From Closterium sp. NIES-65 (Eukaryota; Streptophyta; Zygnematophyceae; Desmidiales; Closteriaceae), in the NCBI GenBank assembly GCA_948144175.1, contig CANXME010002423.1, forward strand, positions 168,501 through 232,500: DNA of 64,000 nt, given 5' to 3'. The notes beneath the pieces are model-generated. The model ran no database searches and was not told where the DNA came from. It worked only from the letters and a program-made list of their open reading frames with translations. The position numbers and the translations under genes are program-made. Positions 48,907 to 61,282 of the stretch are shown in pieces; position 1 is the stretch's first letter; each line of letters opens with the position of its first letter.

Positions 48907-49133
48907 TGCCTGCAGCAGGAGTTTGTGCAGCAACACCTCTTGGATCGGCACATTACGAACAGAGAAAACAGCAACAGTAGGCAAGAGAAGTGGCAACCTG
49001 TGCAGTGGTGGGAGATTCAGCTGCACCAACCCCTCAACCAAGGTAGAAGCAACAGACAAAGGTGCATGTGGCGGCAGGTCGCCTGGAGAGCGGGTGCGTG
49101 CGGCGGCAACGTGCGGCGGCACAGCAGCAGGGC

Positions 49134-49922
49134 TCAACGGCAGCACCTGTCGCTCAACAGCAAAAGACAGCAGAAGGAAGTAAAACAGCAGGTGGAGGCA
49201 GGGGAGGCAGCAGTAGGTGCCATGGTAGCAGCGAGCGGCAGCTGCAAATGCCTAGCTGAATTCCGCCACCATCTCACCCTCCCTCCCACGACGGCACGTG
49301 CAGCAGTGGGAAAGAGAGGAGGAGGGGCGGTTGCTGGCTCGGCAGAATCTCTCTCCACTCCCTCACACTCTCCCCCTTTCCCCTCACCCTCCCCCCGCTG
49401 CCTCTCCCCCCCCTCATGACGGACCCCGCTGAAGGGAGGGGAAGGACGGGCTGCAGGCAACTCACACACGCCACCCCCACATCTCCCCCCCCCCCACGGC
49501 GGAAGCTGCGGAAGGTAAGGGGGGGGCGGCGTTAGCTGCTGCTGGCGCTGGCGTCGTCGCTGGCGCTCGCGCAGGTGCTGGCGATGGGCGCTGGTGCTAG
49601 CGCACACGACCGTGCGCGGGTGCGCACGGTCGTACGCGGCTACGCGCAGCAATGCGCGGCCGTACGCAGCTGCGCGCGGTGCTCGACGAGCAGGGCGCAA
49701 CGGGCGCGACGGAGAGGGCGCCACGGACGGGACGAGCAGGGCGCAGGAAGCGCGGACGTGCAGGGCGCTGACGGGGGGCCGAAACGAGGCCGCATCTGAC
49801 GCCGTCGCGCAGCTCGCCGCCGAGACCGTTTTGACGGTCGCGACCATTGCAACCGTCGTAACTACGGCCGCGACGGGGGGCGTGACGAGCGCCATGAGCG
49901 GGGGGATACGTGGTGGGCCCAT
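49134..49922 (-). CDS. Unrecognised Ala/Pro/Arg-rich open frame in element 3
   Basis: A 262-residue open frame starts at the ATG at 49922 (context CCCCATGGG), only 47 bases inside the 5' LTR, and covers most of the interior. It is rich in Ala, Pro, Arg and Ser. The N-terminal MGPPRIPPLMALVTPPVAAV is followed by alternating Val/Ala/Thr, then basic and Gln stretches. I see no zinc knuckle, protease box or other known motif. It could be a remnant Gag-like protein, captured host sequence, or simply an open frame kept by high GC content. Other frames in this interval are also fairly open, which lowers confidence that it is translated. Confidence 0.3.
   Translation of the reverse strand: MGPPRIPPLMALVTPPVAAVVTTVAMVATVKTVSAASCATASDAASFRPPVSALHVRASCALLVPSVAPSPSRPLRPARRAPRAAAYGRALLRVAAYDRAHPRTVVCASTSAHRQHLRERQRRRQRQQQLTPPPPYLPQLPPWGGGRCGGGVCELPAARPSPPFSGVRHEGGERQRGEGEGKGGECEGVERDSAEPATAPPPLFPTAARAVVGGRVRWWRNSARHLQLPLAATMAPTAASPASTCCFTSFCCLLLLSDRCCR
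49607..49632. other. Perfect 11-bp inverted repeat in element 3 interior
   Basis: CGACCGTGCGC and GCGCACGGTCG are separated by GGGT. This would fold into a strong GC-rich hairpin in RNA. It lies in the 5' half of the element, where packaging or dimer signals are often found, but that role is only a guess. Confidence 0.5.
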
Positions 49923-49956
49923 GGGGAAAAAGAAAAGTAGGTCTTAGAACCACCCA

Positions 49957-49969
49957 GCTCTTAATACCA
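49957..49969 (-). other. Primer-binding site of element 3
   Basis: The minus strand reads TGGTATTAAGAGC right after the 5' LTR. It resembles the initiator-methionine type TGGTATCAGAGC with a small change in the middle. The tRNA assignment is tentative. Confidence 0.6.
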
Positions 49970-50179
49970 TGTCAAAATAGTAGATTAAGTGAAGACTAGG
50001 GTTTGGGGTAGTAGGAGACTTAGAGAGGAACATGTCGAGAGAGTTTGCCAAAAGAGGATGAGTTCACTATTGAGCGAGGTACAAATAGCAAACAAAGCAT
50101 GCAAAGAAGGTGCACCACCAACAAGTTATAATAACTACACTAAACTACAGCTACAGGCAGTTACATATATATTTCAACA
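49970..50179 (-). repeat. 5' LTR of element 3
   Basis: 210 bp, partner of 48685-48894 with two differences. Ends TG...CA. The right boundary is ACA followed by the duplicated GCCGA. Confidence 0.93.
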
Positions 50180-50184
50180 GCCGA
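50180..50184. repeat. Target-site duplication of element 3, right copy
   Basis: GCCGA, identical to 48680-48684. Confidence 0.9.
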
Positions 50185-53100
50185 TGCACCATTTTCTCTA
50201 CACATGTGCGTTATTTACCTTTCAAACCCTTACGTTCACTAGATAAATATATTTCCTACCTTATATTTGAATGAGACCACTAGATTCCGTGTATTATGCG
50301 AGATCTGAGCGGTTCCGTTCTCCCAGGCATTTGCACTCTAAGTTCCCATACTGATCGACCTGGCCAATGCACCACTTTCCATATACATATGCATTAGATT
50401 CCTTCCAAACCTTATTAGCTCACAAGATTTATATATTTCCCACCTTCTGATCGAGTGAGACCGCTAGATTCCGTTTACTTTTTGAGAAATGAGCGTTTCA
50501 GTTCTCCTTGGCCCTACTTGCACTATATGTGCGAAATGCCGGCCAGACCGGCCGATGCACCATTTTCTCTACACATGTGCGTTAGTTACCTTTCAAACCC
50601 TTACGTTCACTAGATGAATTTATTTCCTACCTTCTATTTGAGTGAGACCATTAGATTCCGTGTACTATGCGAGATCTGAGCGCTTCCGTTCTCCCTGGCA
50701 TTTGCACTCTAAGTTCCCATACTGACCGACCTGGCCAATGCACCATTTTCCATATACATATGCATTAGATTCCTTTTGAACCTTATTAGCTGACTAGATT
50801 TATATATTTCCCACCTTCTGATCGAGTGAGACCGCTAGATTCCCTCTACTTTTTGAGAAATGAGCGTTTCTGTTCTCCTTGGCCCTACTTGCACTATAAG
50901 TGCGAAATGCCAGCCAGACTGGCCGATGCACCATCTTCTCTACGCATGTGCGTTAGTTACCTTTCAAACCCTTACGTTCACTAGATGAATTTATTTCCTA
51001 CCTTCCATTTGAGTGAGACCACTAGATTCCGTGTACTATGCGAGATCTGAGCGCTTGCGTTCTCCCTGGCATTTGCACTCTAAGTTCCCATATTGACCGA
51101 CCTGGCCAATGCACCATTTTCTATATAAATATGCATTAGATTTCTTTCGAAGCTTATTAGCTCACTAGATTTATATATTTCCCACCTTCTGATCGAGTGA
51201 GACCGCTAGATTCCCTTTACTTTTTGAGAAATGAGCGTTTCCGTTCTCATTGGCCCTAGTTGCACTATAAGTGCAAAATGCCGGCCAGACTGGCCGATGC
51301 ACAATTTTCTCTACACATGTGCGTTAGTTACCTTTCAAACCCTTACTTTCACCAGATGAATATATTTCCTACCTTATATTTGAGTGAGACCACTAGATTT
51401 TGTCTATTATGTGAGATCTCAGCGGTTCCGTTCTCCCAGGCATTTGCACTCTAAGTTCCCATACTAACCGACCAGGCCAATGCACCACTTTCCATATACA
51501 TATGCATTAGATTCCTTCCAAAGCTTATTAGCTCACTAGATTTTTATATTTCCCACCTTCTGATCGAGTGAGACCGCTAGATTCCCTTTACTTTTTGAGA
51601 AATGAGCGTTTCTGTTCTCCTTGGCCCTACTTGCACTATAAGTGCGAAATGCCAGCCAGTCTGGCCGATGCACCATCTTCTCTACGCATGTGCGCTAGTT
51701 ACCTTTCAAACCCTTACGTTCACTAGATGAATTTATTTCCTACCTTCTATTTGAGTGAGACCACTAGATTCCGTGTACTATGCGAGATCTGAGCGCTTCC
51801 GTTCTCCCTGGCATTTGCACTCTAAGTTCCCATGCTGACCGACCTGGCCAATGCACCACTTTCCATATACATATGCATTAGATTCCTTCCGAACCTTATT
51901 AGCTCACTAGATTCATATATTTCCAACCTTCTGATCGAGTGAGACTACTAGATTCCCTTTACTTTTTGAGAAATGAGCGTTTCTGTTCTCCTTGGCCCTA
52001 CTTGCACTATAAGTGCGAAATGCCAGCCAGTCTGGCCGATGCACCATCTTCTCTACGCATGTGCGCTAGTTACCTTTCAAACCCTTACGTTCACTAGATG
52101 AATTTATTTCCTACCTTCTATTTGAGTGAGACCACTAGATTCCGTGTACTATGCGAGATCTGAGCGCTTCCGTTCTCCGTGGCATTTGCACTCTAAGTTC
52201 CCATACTGACCGACCTGGCCAATGCACCATTTTCCATATACATATGCATTAGATTCCTCTCGAACCTTATTAGCTCACTAGATTTATATATTTCCCACCT
52301 TCTGATCGAGTGAGACCGCTAGATTCCCTCTACTTTTTGAGAAATGAGCATTTCCGTTCTCATTGGCCCTAGTTGCACTATAAGTGCAAAATGACGGCCA
52401 GACTGGCCAATGCACAATTTTCTCTACACATGTGCGTTAGTTACCTTTCAAACCCTTACTTTCACTAGATGAATATATTTCCTACCTTATATTTGAGTGA
52501 GACCACTAGATTCCGTGTATTATGCGAGATCTGAGCGGTTCCGTTCTCCCAGGCATTTGCACTCTAAGTTCCCATACTGACCGACCTGGCCAATGCAGCA
52601 CTTTCCACATACATATGCATTAGATTCGTTCCGAAGCTTTTTAGCACACTAGAGTTTTATATTTCCCACCTTCTGATCAAGTGAGACCGCTAGATTCCCT
52701 CTACTTTTTGAGAAATGAGCGTTTCTGTTCTCCTTGGCCCTACTTGCACTATAAGTGCGAAATGCCAGCCAGACTGGCCGATGCACCATCTTCTCTACAC
52801 ATGTGCGTTAGTTACCTTTCAAACCCTTACGTTCACTAGATGAATTTATTTCCTACCTTCTATTTGAGTGAGACCACTAGATTCCGTGTACTATGCGAGA
52901 TCTGAGCGCTTCCGTTCTCATTGGCATTTCCACTGTAAGTTCCCATACTGACCGTCCTGGCCAATGCGCCATTTTCCATATACATATGCATTAGATTCCT
53001 TTCGAACCTTATAAGCTCACAAGATTTATATATTTCCCACCTTCTGATCGAGTGAGACCGCTAGATTCCCTCTACTTTTTGAGAAATGAGAGTTTCCGTT

Positions 53101-56100
53101 CTCGTTCGCCCTAGTTGCACTATAAGTGCGAAATGCCGACCAGACTCGCCGATGCACAATTTTCTCTACACATGTGGGTTAGTTACCTTTCAAACCCTTA
53201 CGTTCACTAAATGAATATGTTTCCTACTTTCTATTTGAGTGAGACCACTTGATTCCGTGTACTATGCGAGATCTGAGCGCTTCCGTTTTTAAGTTTCGAT
53301 ACTTACCGACCTGGCCAATGCACCACTTTCCATATACATATGCATTAGATTCCTTCCGAACCTTATTAGCTCACTAGATTCATATATTTCCAACCTTCTG
53401 ATCGAGTGAGACTGCTAGATTCCCTTTACTTTTTGAGAAATGAGCGTTTCCGTTCTCCTTGGCCCTACTTGCACTATAAGTGCGAAATGCCGGCCAGACT
53501 GGCCGATGCACCATTTTCTCTACACATGTGCGTTAGTTACCTTTCAAACCCTTAGGTTCACTAGATGAATTTATTTCCTACCTTCTATTTGAGTGAGACC
53601 ACTACATTCCGTGTACTATGCGAGATCTGAGCGCTTCCGTTCTCCCTGGCATTTGCACTCCAAGTTCCCATACTGACCGTCCTGGCCAATGCACCATTTT
53701 CCATATACATATGCATTAGATTCCTTCCGAAGCTTATTAGCTCACTAGATTTATATATTTCCCACCTTCTGATCGAGTGAGACCGCTAGATTCCCTCTAC
53801 TTTTTGAGAAATGAGCGTTTCCGTTCTCCTTGGCCCTAGTTGCACTATAAGTGCGAAATGCCGGCCAGACTGGCCGATGCACAATTTTCTCTACACATGT
53901 GCGTTAGTTACCTTTCAAACCCTTACGTTCACTAGATGAATACATTTCCTACTTTCTATTTGAGTGAGACCACTTGATTCCGTGTACTATGCGAGATCTG
54001 AGCGCTTCCGTTCTCCCTGGCATTTGCATTTTAATTCCGATACTGACCGACCTGGCCAATGCACCATTTTCTCTATACATGTGCGTTGAATAGATTTCAA
54101 ACCTTTTTAGCTGACTAGAATTACATATTTCCCACCTTCTGATCGAGTGAGACCGTTAGATTCCCTCTACTTTTTGAGAAACGAGCGTTTCCGTTCTCCC
54201 TGGCCCCACCTGCACTATGAGTGCGAAATGCCGGCTAGACTGGCCGATGCACCATTTTCTCTACACATGTGCGTTAGTTACCTTTCAAACTCTTACGTTC
54301 ACTAGATGAATTTATTTCCTACCTTATATTTGGGTGAGACCACTAGATTCCGTGTATTATGCGAGATCTGAGCAGTTCCGTTCTCCCAGGCATTTGCACT
54401 CTAAGTTCCCATACTAACCGACCTGGCCAATGCACCACTTTCCATATACATATGCATTAGATTCCTTCCGAACCTTATTAGCTCACTAGATTTATATATT
54501 TCCAACCTTATGATCGAGTGAGACTGCTAGATTCCCTTTACTTTTTGAGAAATGAGCGTTTCCGTTCTCCTTGGCCCTACTTGCACTATAAGTGCGAAAT
54601 GCCCGCCAGACTGGCCGATGCACCATTTTCTCTACACATGTGCATTAGTTACCTTTCAAACCCTTACGTTCACTAGATGAATTTTTTTCCTACCTTCTAT
54701 TTGACTGAGACCACTAGATTCCGTGTACTATGCGAGATCTTAGCGCTTCCGTCCTCCCTGGCATTTGCACTCTAGGTTCCCATACTGACCGACCTGGCCA
54801 ATGCACCACTTTCCATATACATATGCATTAGATTCCTTCCAAACCTTATTAGCTCACTAGATTTAAATATTTCCAACCTTCTAATCGAGTGAGACTGTTA
54901 GATTCCCTTTACTTTTTGAGAAATGAGCGTTTCCGTTCTCCTTGGCCCTACTTGGACTATAAGTGCGAAATGCCGGCCTGACTGGCCGATGCACCATTTT
55001 CTCTACACATGTGCATTAGTTACCTTTCAAACCCTTACGTTCACTATATGAATTTATTTCCTACCTTCTATTTGAGTGAGACCACTAGATTCCGTGTACT
55101 ATGCGAGATCTGAGCGCTTCCGTCCTCCCTGGCATTTGCACTCTAGGTTCCCATACTGACCGACCTGGCCAATGCACCATTTTCCATATATATATGCATT
55201 AGATTCCTTTCGAACCTTATTAGCTCACTAGATTTATATATTTCCCACCTTTTGATCGAGTGAGACCGCTAGATTCTCTCTACTTTTTGAGAAATGAGCA
55301 TTTCCGTTTTCCTTGGCCCTAGTTGCACTATAAGTGCGAAATGCCGGCCAGTTTGGCCGATGCACAATTTTCTCTATACATGTGCGTTCGTAACCTTTCA
55401 AACCCTTACGTTCACTAGATGAATATATTTCCTACATTCTATTTGAGTCAGACCACTTGATTCCGTGTACTATGCGAGATCTGAGTGCTTCCGTTCTCCC
55501 TGGCATTTGCATTTTAAGTTCCGATACTAACCGACCTAGCCAATGCACCATTTTCCATATACATATGCATTAGATTCCTTTCGAACCTTATTAGCTGACT
55601 AGATTTATATATTTCCCACCTTCTGATCGAGTGAGACCGTTACATTTCCTCTACTTTTTGAGAAACGAGCGTTTCCGTTCTCCATGGCCCCACCTGCACT
55701 ATGAGTGCGAAATGCCGGCTAGACTGGCCGATGCACCATTTTCTCTACACATGTGCGTTAGTTACCTTTCAAACCCTTACGTTCACTAGATGAATATATT
55801 TCCTACCTTATATTTGAGTGAGACCATTAGATTCCGTGTATTATGCGAGATCTGAGCGGTTCCGTTCTCCCAGGCATTTGCACTCTAAGTTCCCATACTG
55901 ACCGACCTGGCCAATGCACCACTTTCCATATACATATGCATTAGATTCCTTCCGAACCTTATTAGCTCACTAGATTTATATATTTCCCACCTTCTGATCG
56001 AGTGAGACCGCTAGATTCCCTTTACTTTTTGAGAAAAGAGCGTTTCCTTTCTCCTTGGCCCTAGTTGCACTGTAAGTGCGAAATGCCGGCCAGACTGGCC

Positions 56101-59100
56101 GATGCACCATTTTCTCTACACATGTGCGTTAGTTACCTTTCAGACCCTTACGTTCACTAGATGAATTTATTTCCTACCTTCTATTTGAGTGAGACCACTA
56201 GATTCCGTGTACTATGGGAGATCTGAGCGCTTCCGTTCTCCTTGGCATTTGCACTCTAAGTTCCCATACTGACCGACCTGGCCAATGCACCATTTTCCAT
56301 ATACATATGCATTAGATTCCTTTCGAACCTTATTAGCTCACTAGATTTATATATTTCCCACCTTTTGATCGAGTGAGACTGCTAGATTCCCTCTACTTTT
56401 TTAGAAATGAGCGTTTCCGTTCTCCTTGTCCCTAGTAGCACTATAAGTGCGAAATGCCGGCCAGACTGGCCGATGCACAATTTTCTCTACACATGTGCGT
56501 TAGTTACCTTTCAAACCCTTACGTTCACTAGATGAATATATTTCCTACTTTCTATTTGAGTGAGACCACTTGATTCCGTGTACTATGCGAGATCTGCGCG
56601 CTTCCGTTCTCCGAGGCATTTGCACTCTAAGTTCCCATACTGACCGACCTGGCCAATGCACCACTTTCCATATACATATGCATTAGATTCCTTCCGAAGC
56701 TTATTAGCTCACTAGATTTATATATTTCCCACCTTCTGATCGAGTGAGACCGCTAGATTCCCTCTACTTTTTGAGAAATGAGTGTTTCCGTTCTCCTTGG
56801 CCCTAGTTGCACTATAAGTGCGAAATGCCGGCGAGACTGGCCGATGCACAATTTTCTCTACACATGTGCGTTAGTTACCTTTCAAACCCTTACGTTCACT
56901 AGATGAATATATTTCCTACTTTCTATTTGAGTGAGACCACTTCATCTGTGTACTATGCGAAATTAGAGCGCTTCCGTTCTCCCTGGCATTTGCATTTTTA
57001 GTTTCGATAATGACTGACCTAGCCAATGCACCATATTCTCTATACATGTGCGTTAAATATATATATTACCTTTTTAGCTGACTAGATTTATATGTTTCCC
57101 ACCTTCTGATCGAGTGAGACCGTTAGATTCCCTCTACTTTTTGAGAAACGAGCGTTTCCGTTCTCCCTAGCCCCACCTGCACTATGAGTGCGAAATGCCG
57201 GCTAGACTGGCCGATGCACCATTTTCTCTACACATGTGCGTTAGTTACCTTTCAAACCCTTACATTCACTAGATGAATATATTTCCTACCTTATATTTGA
57301 GTGAGACCACTAGATTCCGTGTATTATGCAAGATCTGAGCGGTTCCGTTCTCCCACGCATTTGCACTCTAAGTTCCCATACTGACCGACCTGGCCAATGC
57401 ACCACTTTCCATATACATATGCATTAGATTCCTTCCGAACCTTATTAGCTCACTAGATTTATATATTTCCCACCTTTTGATCGAGTGAGACCGCTAGATT
57501 CCCGTTACTTTTTGAGAAATGAGCGTTTTCGTTCTCCTTGGCCCTACTTGCACTATAAGTGCGAAATGCCGGCCAGACTGGCCGATGCACCATTTTCTCT
57601 ACACATGTGCGTTAGTTACCTTTCAAATTCTTACGTTCACTAGATGAATTTATTTCCTACTTTCTTTTTGAGTGAGACCACTAGATTCCGTATACTATGC
57701 AAGATCTGAGCGCTTCCGTTCTCCCTGGCATTTGCACTCTAAGTTCCCATACTGACCGACCTGGCCAATGCACCACTTTCCATATACATATGCATTAGAT
57801 TCCTTTCGAACCTTATTAGCTCACTAGATTTATATATTTCCCACCTTCTGATCGAGTGAGACCGCTAGATTCCCTTTACTTTTTGAGAAATGAGCGTTTC
57901 CGTTCTCCTTGGCCCTACTTGCACTATAAGTGCGAAATGCCGGCCAGACTGGCCGATGCACCATTTTCTCTACACATGTGCGTTGGTTACCTTTCAAACC
58001 CTTATGTTCACTAGATGAATTTATTTCCTACCTTCTTTTTGAGTGAGACCACTAGATTCCGTGTACTATGCGAGATCTGAGCGGTTCCGTTCTCCCAGGC
58101 ATTTGCACTCTAAGTTCCCATACTGACCGACCTGGCCAATGCACCATTTTCCATATACATATGCATTAGATTCCTTTCGAACCTTATTAGCTGACTAGAT
58201 TTATATATTTCCCACCTTCTGATCGAGTGAGACCGCTAGATTCCCTTTACTTTTTGAGAATTGAGCGTTTCCATTCTCCTTGGCCCTACTTGAACCATAA
58301 GTGCGAAATGCCGGCCAGACTGGCCAATGCACCACTTTCTCTACACATGTGCGTTAGTTACCTTTCAAACCCTCATGTTCACTAGATGAATTTATTTCCT
58401 ACCTTCTATTTGAGTGAGACCACTAGATTCCGTGTACTATGCGAGATCTGAGCGCTTCTGTTCTCCCTGGCATTTGCACTCTAAGTTCCCACACTGACCG
58501 ACCTGGCCAATGCACCATTTTCCATATACATATGTATTAGATTCCTTTCGAACCTTATTAGCTCAGTAGATTTATATATTTCCCACCTTGAGACCGCTAG
58601 ATTCCCTCTACTTTTTGAGAAATGAGTGTTTCCGTTCTCCTTGGCCCTAGTTGCACTATAAGTGCGAAATGCCGGCCAGACTGGCCGATGCACAATTTTC
58701 TCTACACATGTGCGTTAGTTACCTTTCAAACCCTTACATTCACTAGATGAATAAATTTCCTACTTTCTATTTGAGTGAGACCACTTGATTCTGTGTACTA
58801 TGCGAAATAAGAGCGCTTCCGTTCTCCCTGGCATTTGCATTTTAAGTTTCGACAATGACCGACCTGGCCAATGCACCATTTTCTCTATACATATGCGTTG
58901 AATACATTTCAAACCTTTTTAGCTGACTAGATTTATATATTTCCCACCTTCTGATCGCATGAGACCGTTAGATTCCCTCTACTTTTTGAGAAACGAGCGT
59001 TTCCGTTCTCCATGGCCCCACCTGCACTATGAGTGCGAAATGCCAGCCAGACTAGCCGATGCACCATTTTCTCTACACATGTGCGTTAGTTACCTTTCAA

Positions 59101-61248
59101 ACCCTTACGTTCACTAGATGATTATATTTCCTACCTTATATTTGAGTGAGACCACTAGATTCCGTGTATAATGCGAGATCTGAGCGGTTCCGTTCTCCCA
59201 GGCATTTGCACTCTAAGTTCCCATACTGACCGACCTGGCCAATGCACCACTTTCTATATACATATGCATTAGATTCCTTCCAAACCTTATTAGCTCACTA
59301 GATTTATATATTTCCCACCTTCTGATCGAGTGAGACCGCTACATTCCCTCTACTTTTTGAGAAATGAGCGTTTCCGTTCTCCTTGGCCCTAGTTGCACTA
59401 TAAGTGCGAAATGCCGGCCAGACTGGCCGATGCACAATTTTCTCTATCCATGTGCGTTAGTTACCTTTCAAACCCTTACGTTCACTAGATGAATATATTT
59501 CCTACTTTCTATTTGAGTGAGACCACTTGATTCCGTGTACTATGCGAGATCTGAGCGCTTCCGTTCTCCCTGGCATTTGCATTTTTAGTTCCGATACTGA
59601 CCGACTTGGCCAATGCACCATTTTCTCTATACATGTGCGTTCAATACATTTCAAACCTTTTTAGCTGACTAGATTTATATATTTCCCACCTTCTGATCGA
59701 GTGAGACCGTTAGATTCCCTCTACTTTTTGAGAAACAAGCGTTTCCGTTCTCCCTGGCCCCACCTGCACTATGAGTGCGAAATGCCGGCCAGACTGGCCG
59801 ATGCACCATTTTCTCTACACATGTGCGTTAGTTACCTTTCAAACCCTTACGTTCACTAGATGAATATATTTCCTACTTTCTATTTGAGTGAGACCACTTG
59901 ATTCCGTGTACTATGCGAGATCTGAGCGCTTCCGTTCTCCCTGGCATTTGCATTTTAAGTTCCGATACTGACCGACCTGGCCAATGCACCATTTTCTCTA
60001 TACATGTGCGTTGAATACATTTCAAACCTTTTTAGCTGACTAGATTTATATATTTCCCACCTTCTGATCGAGTGAGACCGTTAGATTCCCTTTACTTTTT
60101 GAGAAACGAGCGTTTCCGTTCTCCCTGGCCCCACCTGCACTATGAGTGCGAAATGCCGGCCAGACTGGCCGATGCACCATTTTCTCTACACATGTGCGTT
60201 AGTTACCTTTCAAACCCTTACGTTCACTAGATGAATATATTTTCTACTTTCTATTTGAGTGAGACCACTTGATTCCGTGTACTATGCGAGATCTGAGCGC
60301 TTCCGTTCTCCCTGGCATTTGCATTTTGAGTTCCGATACTGACCGACCTGGCCAATGCACCATTTTCTCTATACATGTGCGTTGAATACATTTCAAACCT
60401 TTTTAGCTAAGTAGATTTATATATTTCCCACCTTCTGATCGAGTGAGACCGCTAGATTCTCTCTACTTTTTGAGAAATGAGCGTTTCCGTTCTCCTTGGC
60501 CCTAGTTGCACTATAAGTGCGAAATGCCGGCCAGACTGGCCGATGCACAATTTCCTCTACACATGTGCGTTAGTTACCTTTCAAACCTTTACGTTCACTA
60601 GATGAATATATTTCCTACTTTCTATTTGAGTGAGACCACTTGATTCCGTGTACTATGCAAGATCTGAGGGCTTCCGTTCTCCCTGACATTTGCATTTTAT
60701 GTTCCGATACTGACCGACTTGGCCAATGCACCATTTTCTCTATACATGTGCGTTGAATACATTTCAAGCTTTTTAGCTGACTAGATTTATATATTTCCCA
60801 CCTTCTGATCGAGTGAGACCCCTAGATTCCCTTTACTTTTTGAGAAATGAGCGTTTCCGTTCTCCTTGGCCCTACTTGCACCATAAGTGCGAAATGCCGG
60901 CCAAACTGGCCGATGCACCATTTTCTCTACACATGTGCGTTAGTTACCTTTCCAACCCTCACGTTCACTAGACGAATATATTGCCTACCTTATATTTGAG
61001 TGAGACCACTAGATTCCGTGTATTATGCGAGATCTGAGCGGTTCCGTTCTCCCAGGCATTTGCACTCTAAGTTCCCATACTGACCGACCTGGCCAATGTA
61101 CCACCTTCCATATACATATGCATTAGATTCCTTCCGAACCTTATTAGCTCACTAGATTTATATATTTCTGACCTTCTGATCGAGTGAGACCGCTAGATTC
61201 CCTTTACTTTTTGAGAAATGAGCGTTTCCGTTCTCCTTGGCCCTACTT

Positions 61249-61282
61249 GCACTATAAGTGCGAAATGCCGGCCAGACTGGCC
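61249..61282 (+). repeat. Example of the paired dyad block of the satellite
   Basis: GCACTATAAGTGC (61249-61261, 5-bp arms) and GGCCAGACTGGCC (61270-61282, 6-bp arms around one base) lie 8 bases apart. The block recurs once per 371-bp dimer across the whole window. The B-to-A boundary has both dyads intact. The A-to-B boundary has a decayed version (GCACTCTAAGTTC, GACCTGGCC). Confidence 0.8.

Larger units (their letters stand above)
48685..50179 (-). mobile_element. Non-autonomous LTR retrotransposon, element 3 (1,495 bp)
   Basis: Two direct 210-bp LTRs flank a 1,075-bp GC-rich interior, with a 5-bp target duplication GCCGA. Orientation is minus: a TGGTATTAAGAGC primer-binding-like site lies next to the right LTR, and a purine tract (minus strand ATGGGGGAG) lies next to the left LTR. 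No Gag, protease, integrase, reverse transcriptase or RNase H motif is visible in the interior. The size lies above typical TRIM elements and below most LARDs. The LTRs differ at two of 210 positions, so the insertion is young. Sequence similarity to elements 1 and 2 is not apparent, so the helper element is unknown. The TG...CA ends, 5-bp duplication and Met-like primer site favour a Copia-type helper. Confidence 0.9.

Noticed and set aside
48584-49183. Plus-strand open frame crossing the satellite/element 3 boundary
   Set aside because: It starts in satellite, runs through an LTR and ends in the GC-rich interior, against the element's own orientation. Not a gene.
48685-50179. DNA transposon or MITE interpretation of element 3
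   Set aside because: The 210-bp terminal repeats are direct, not inverted, and a primer site and purine tract are present, so it is an LTR element.
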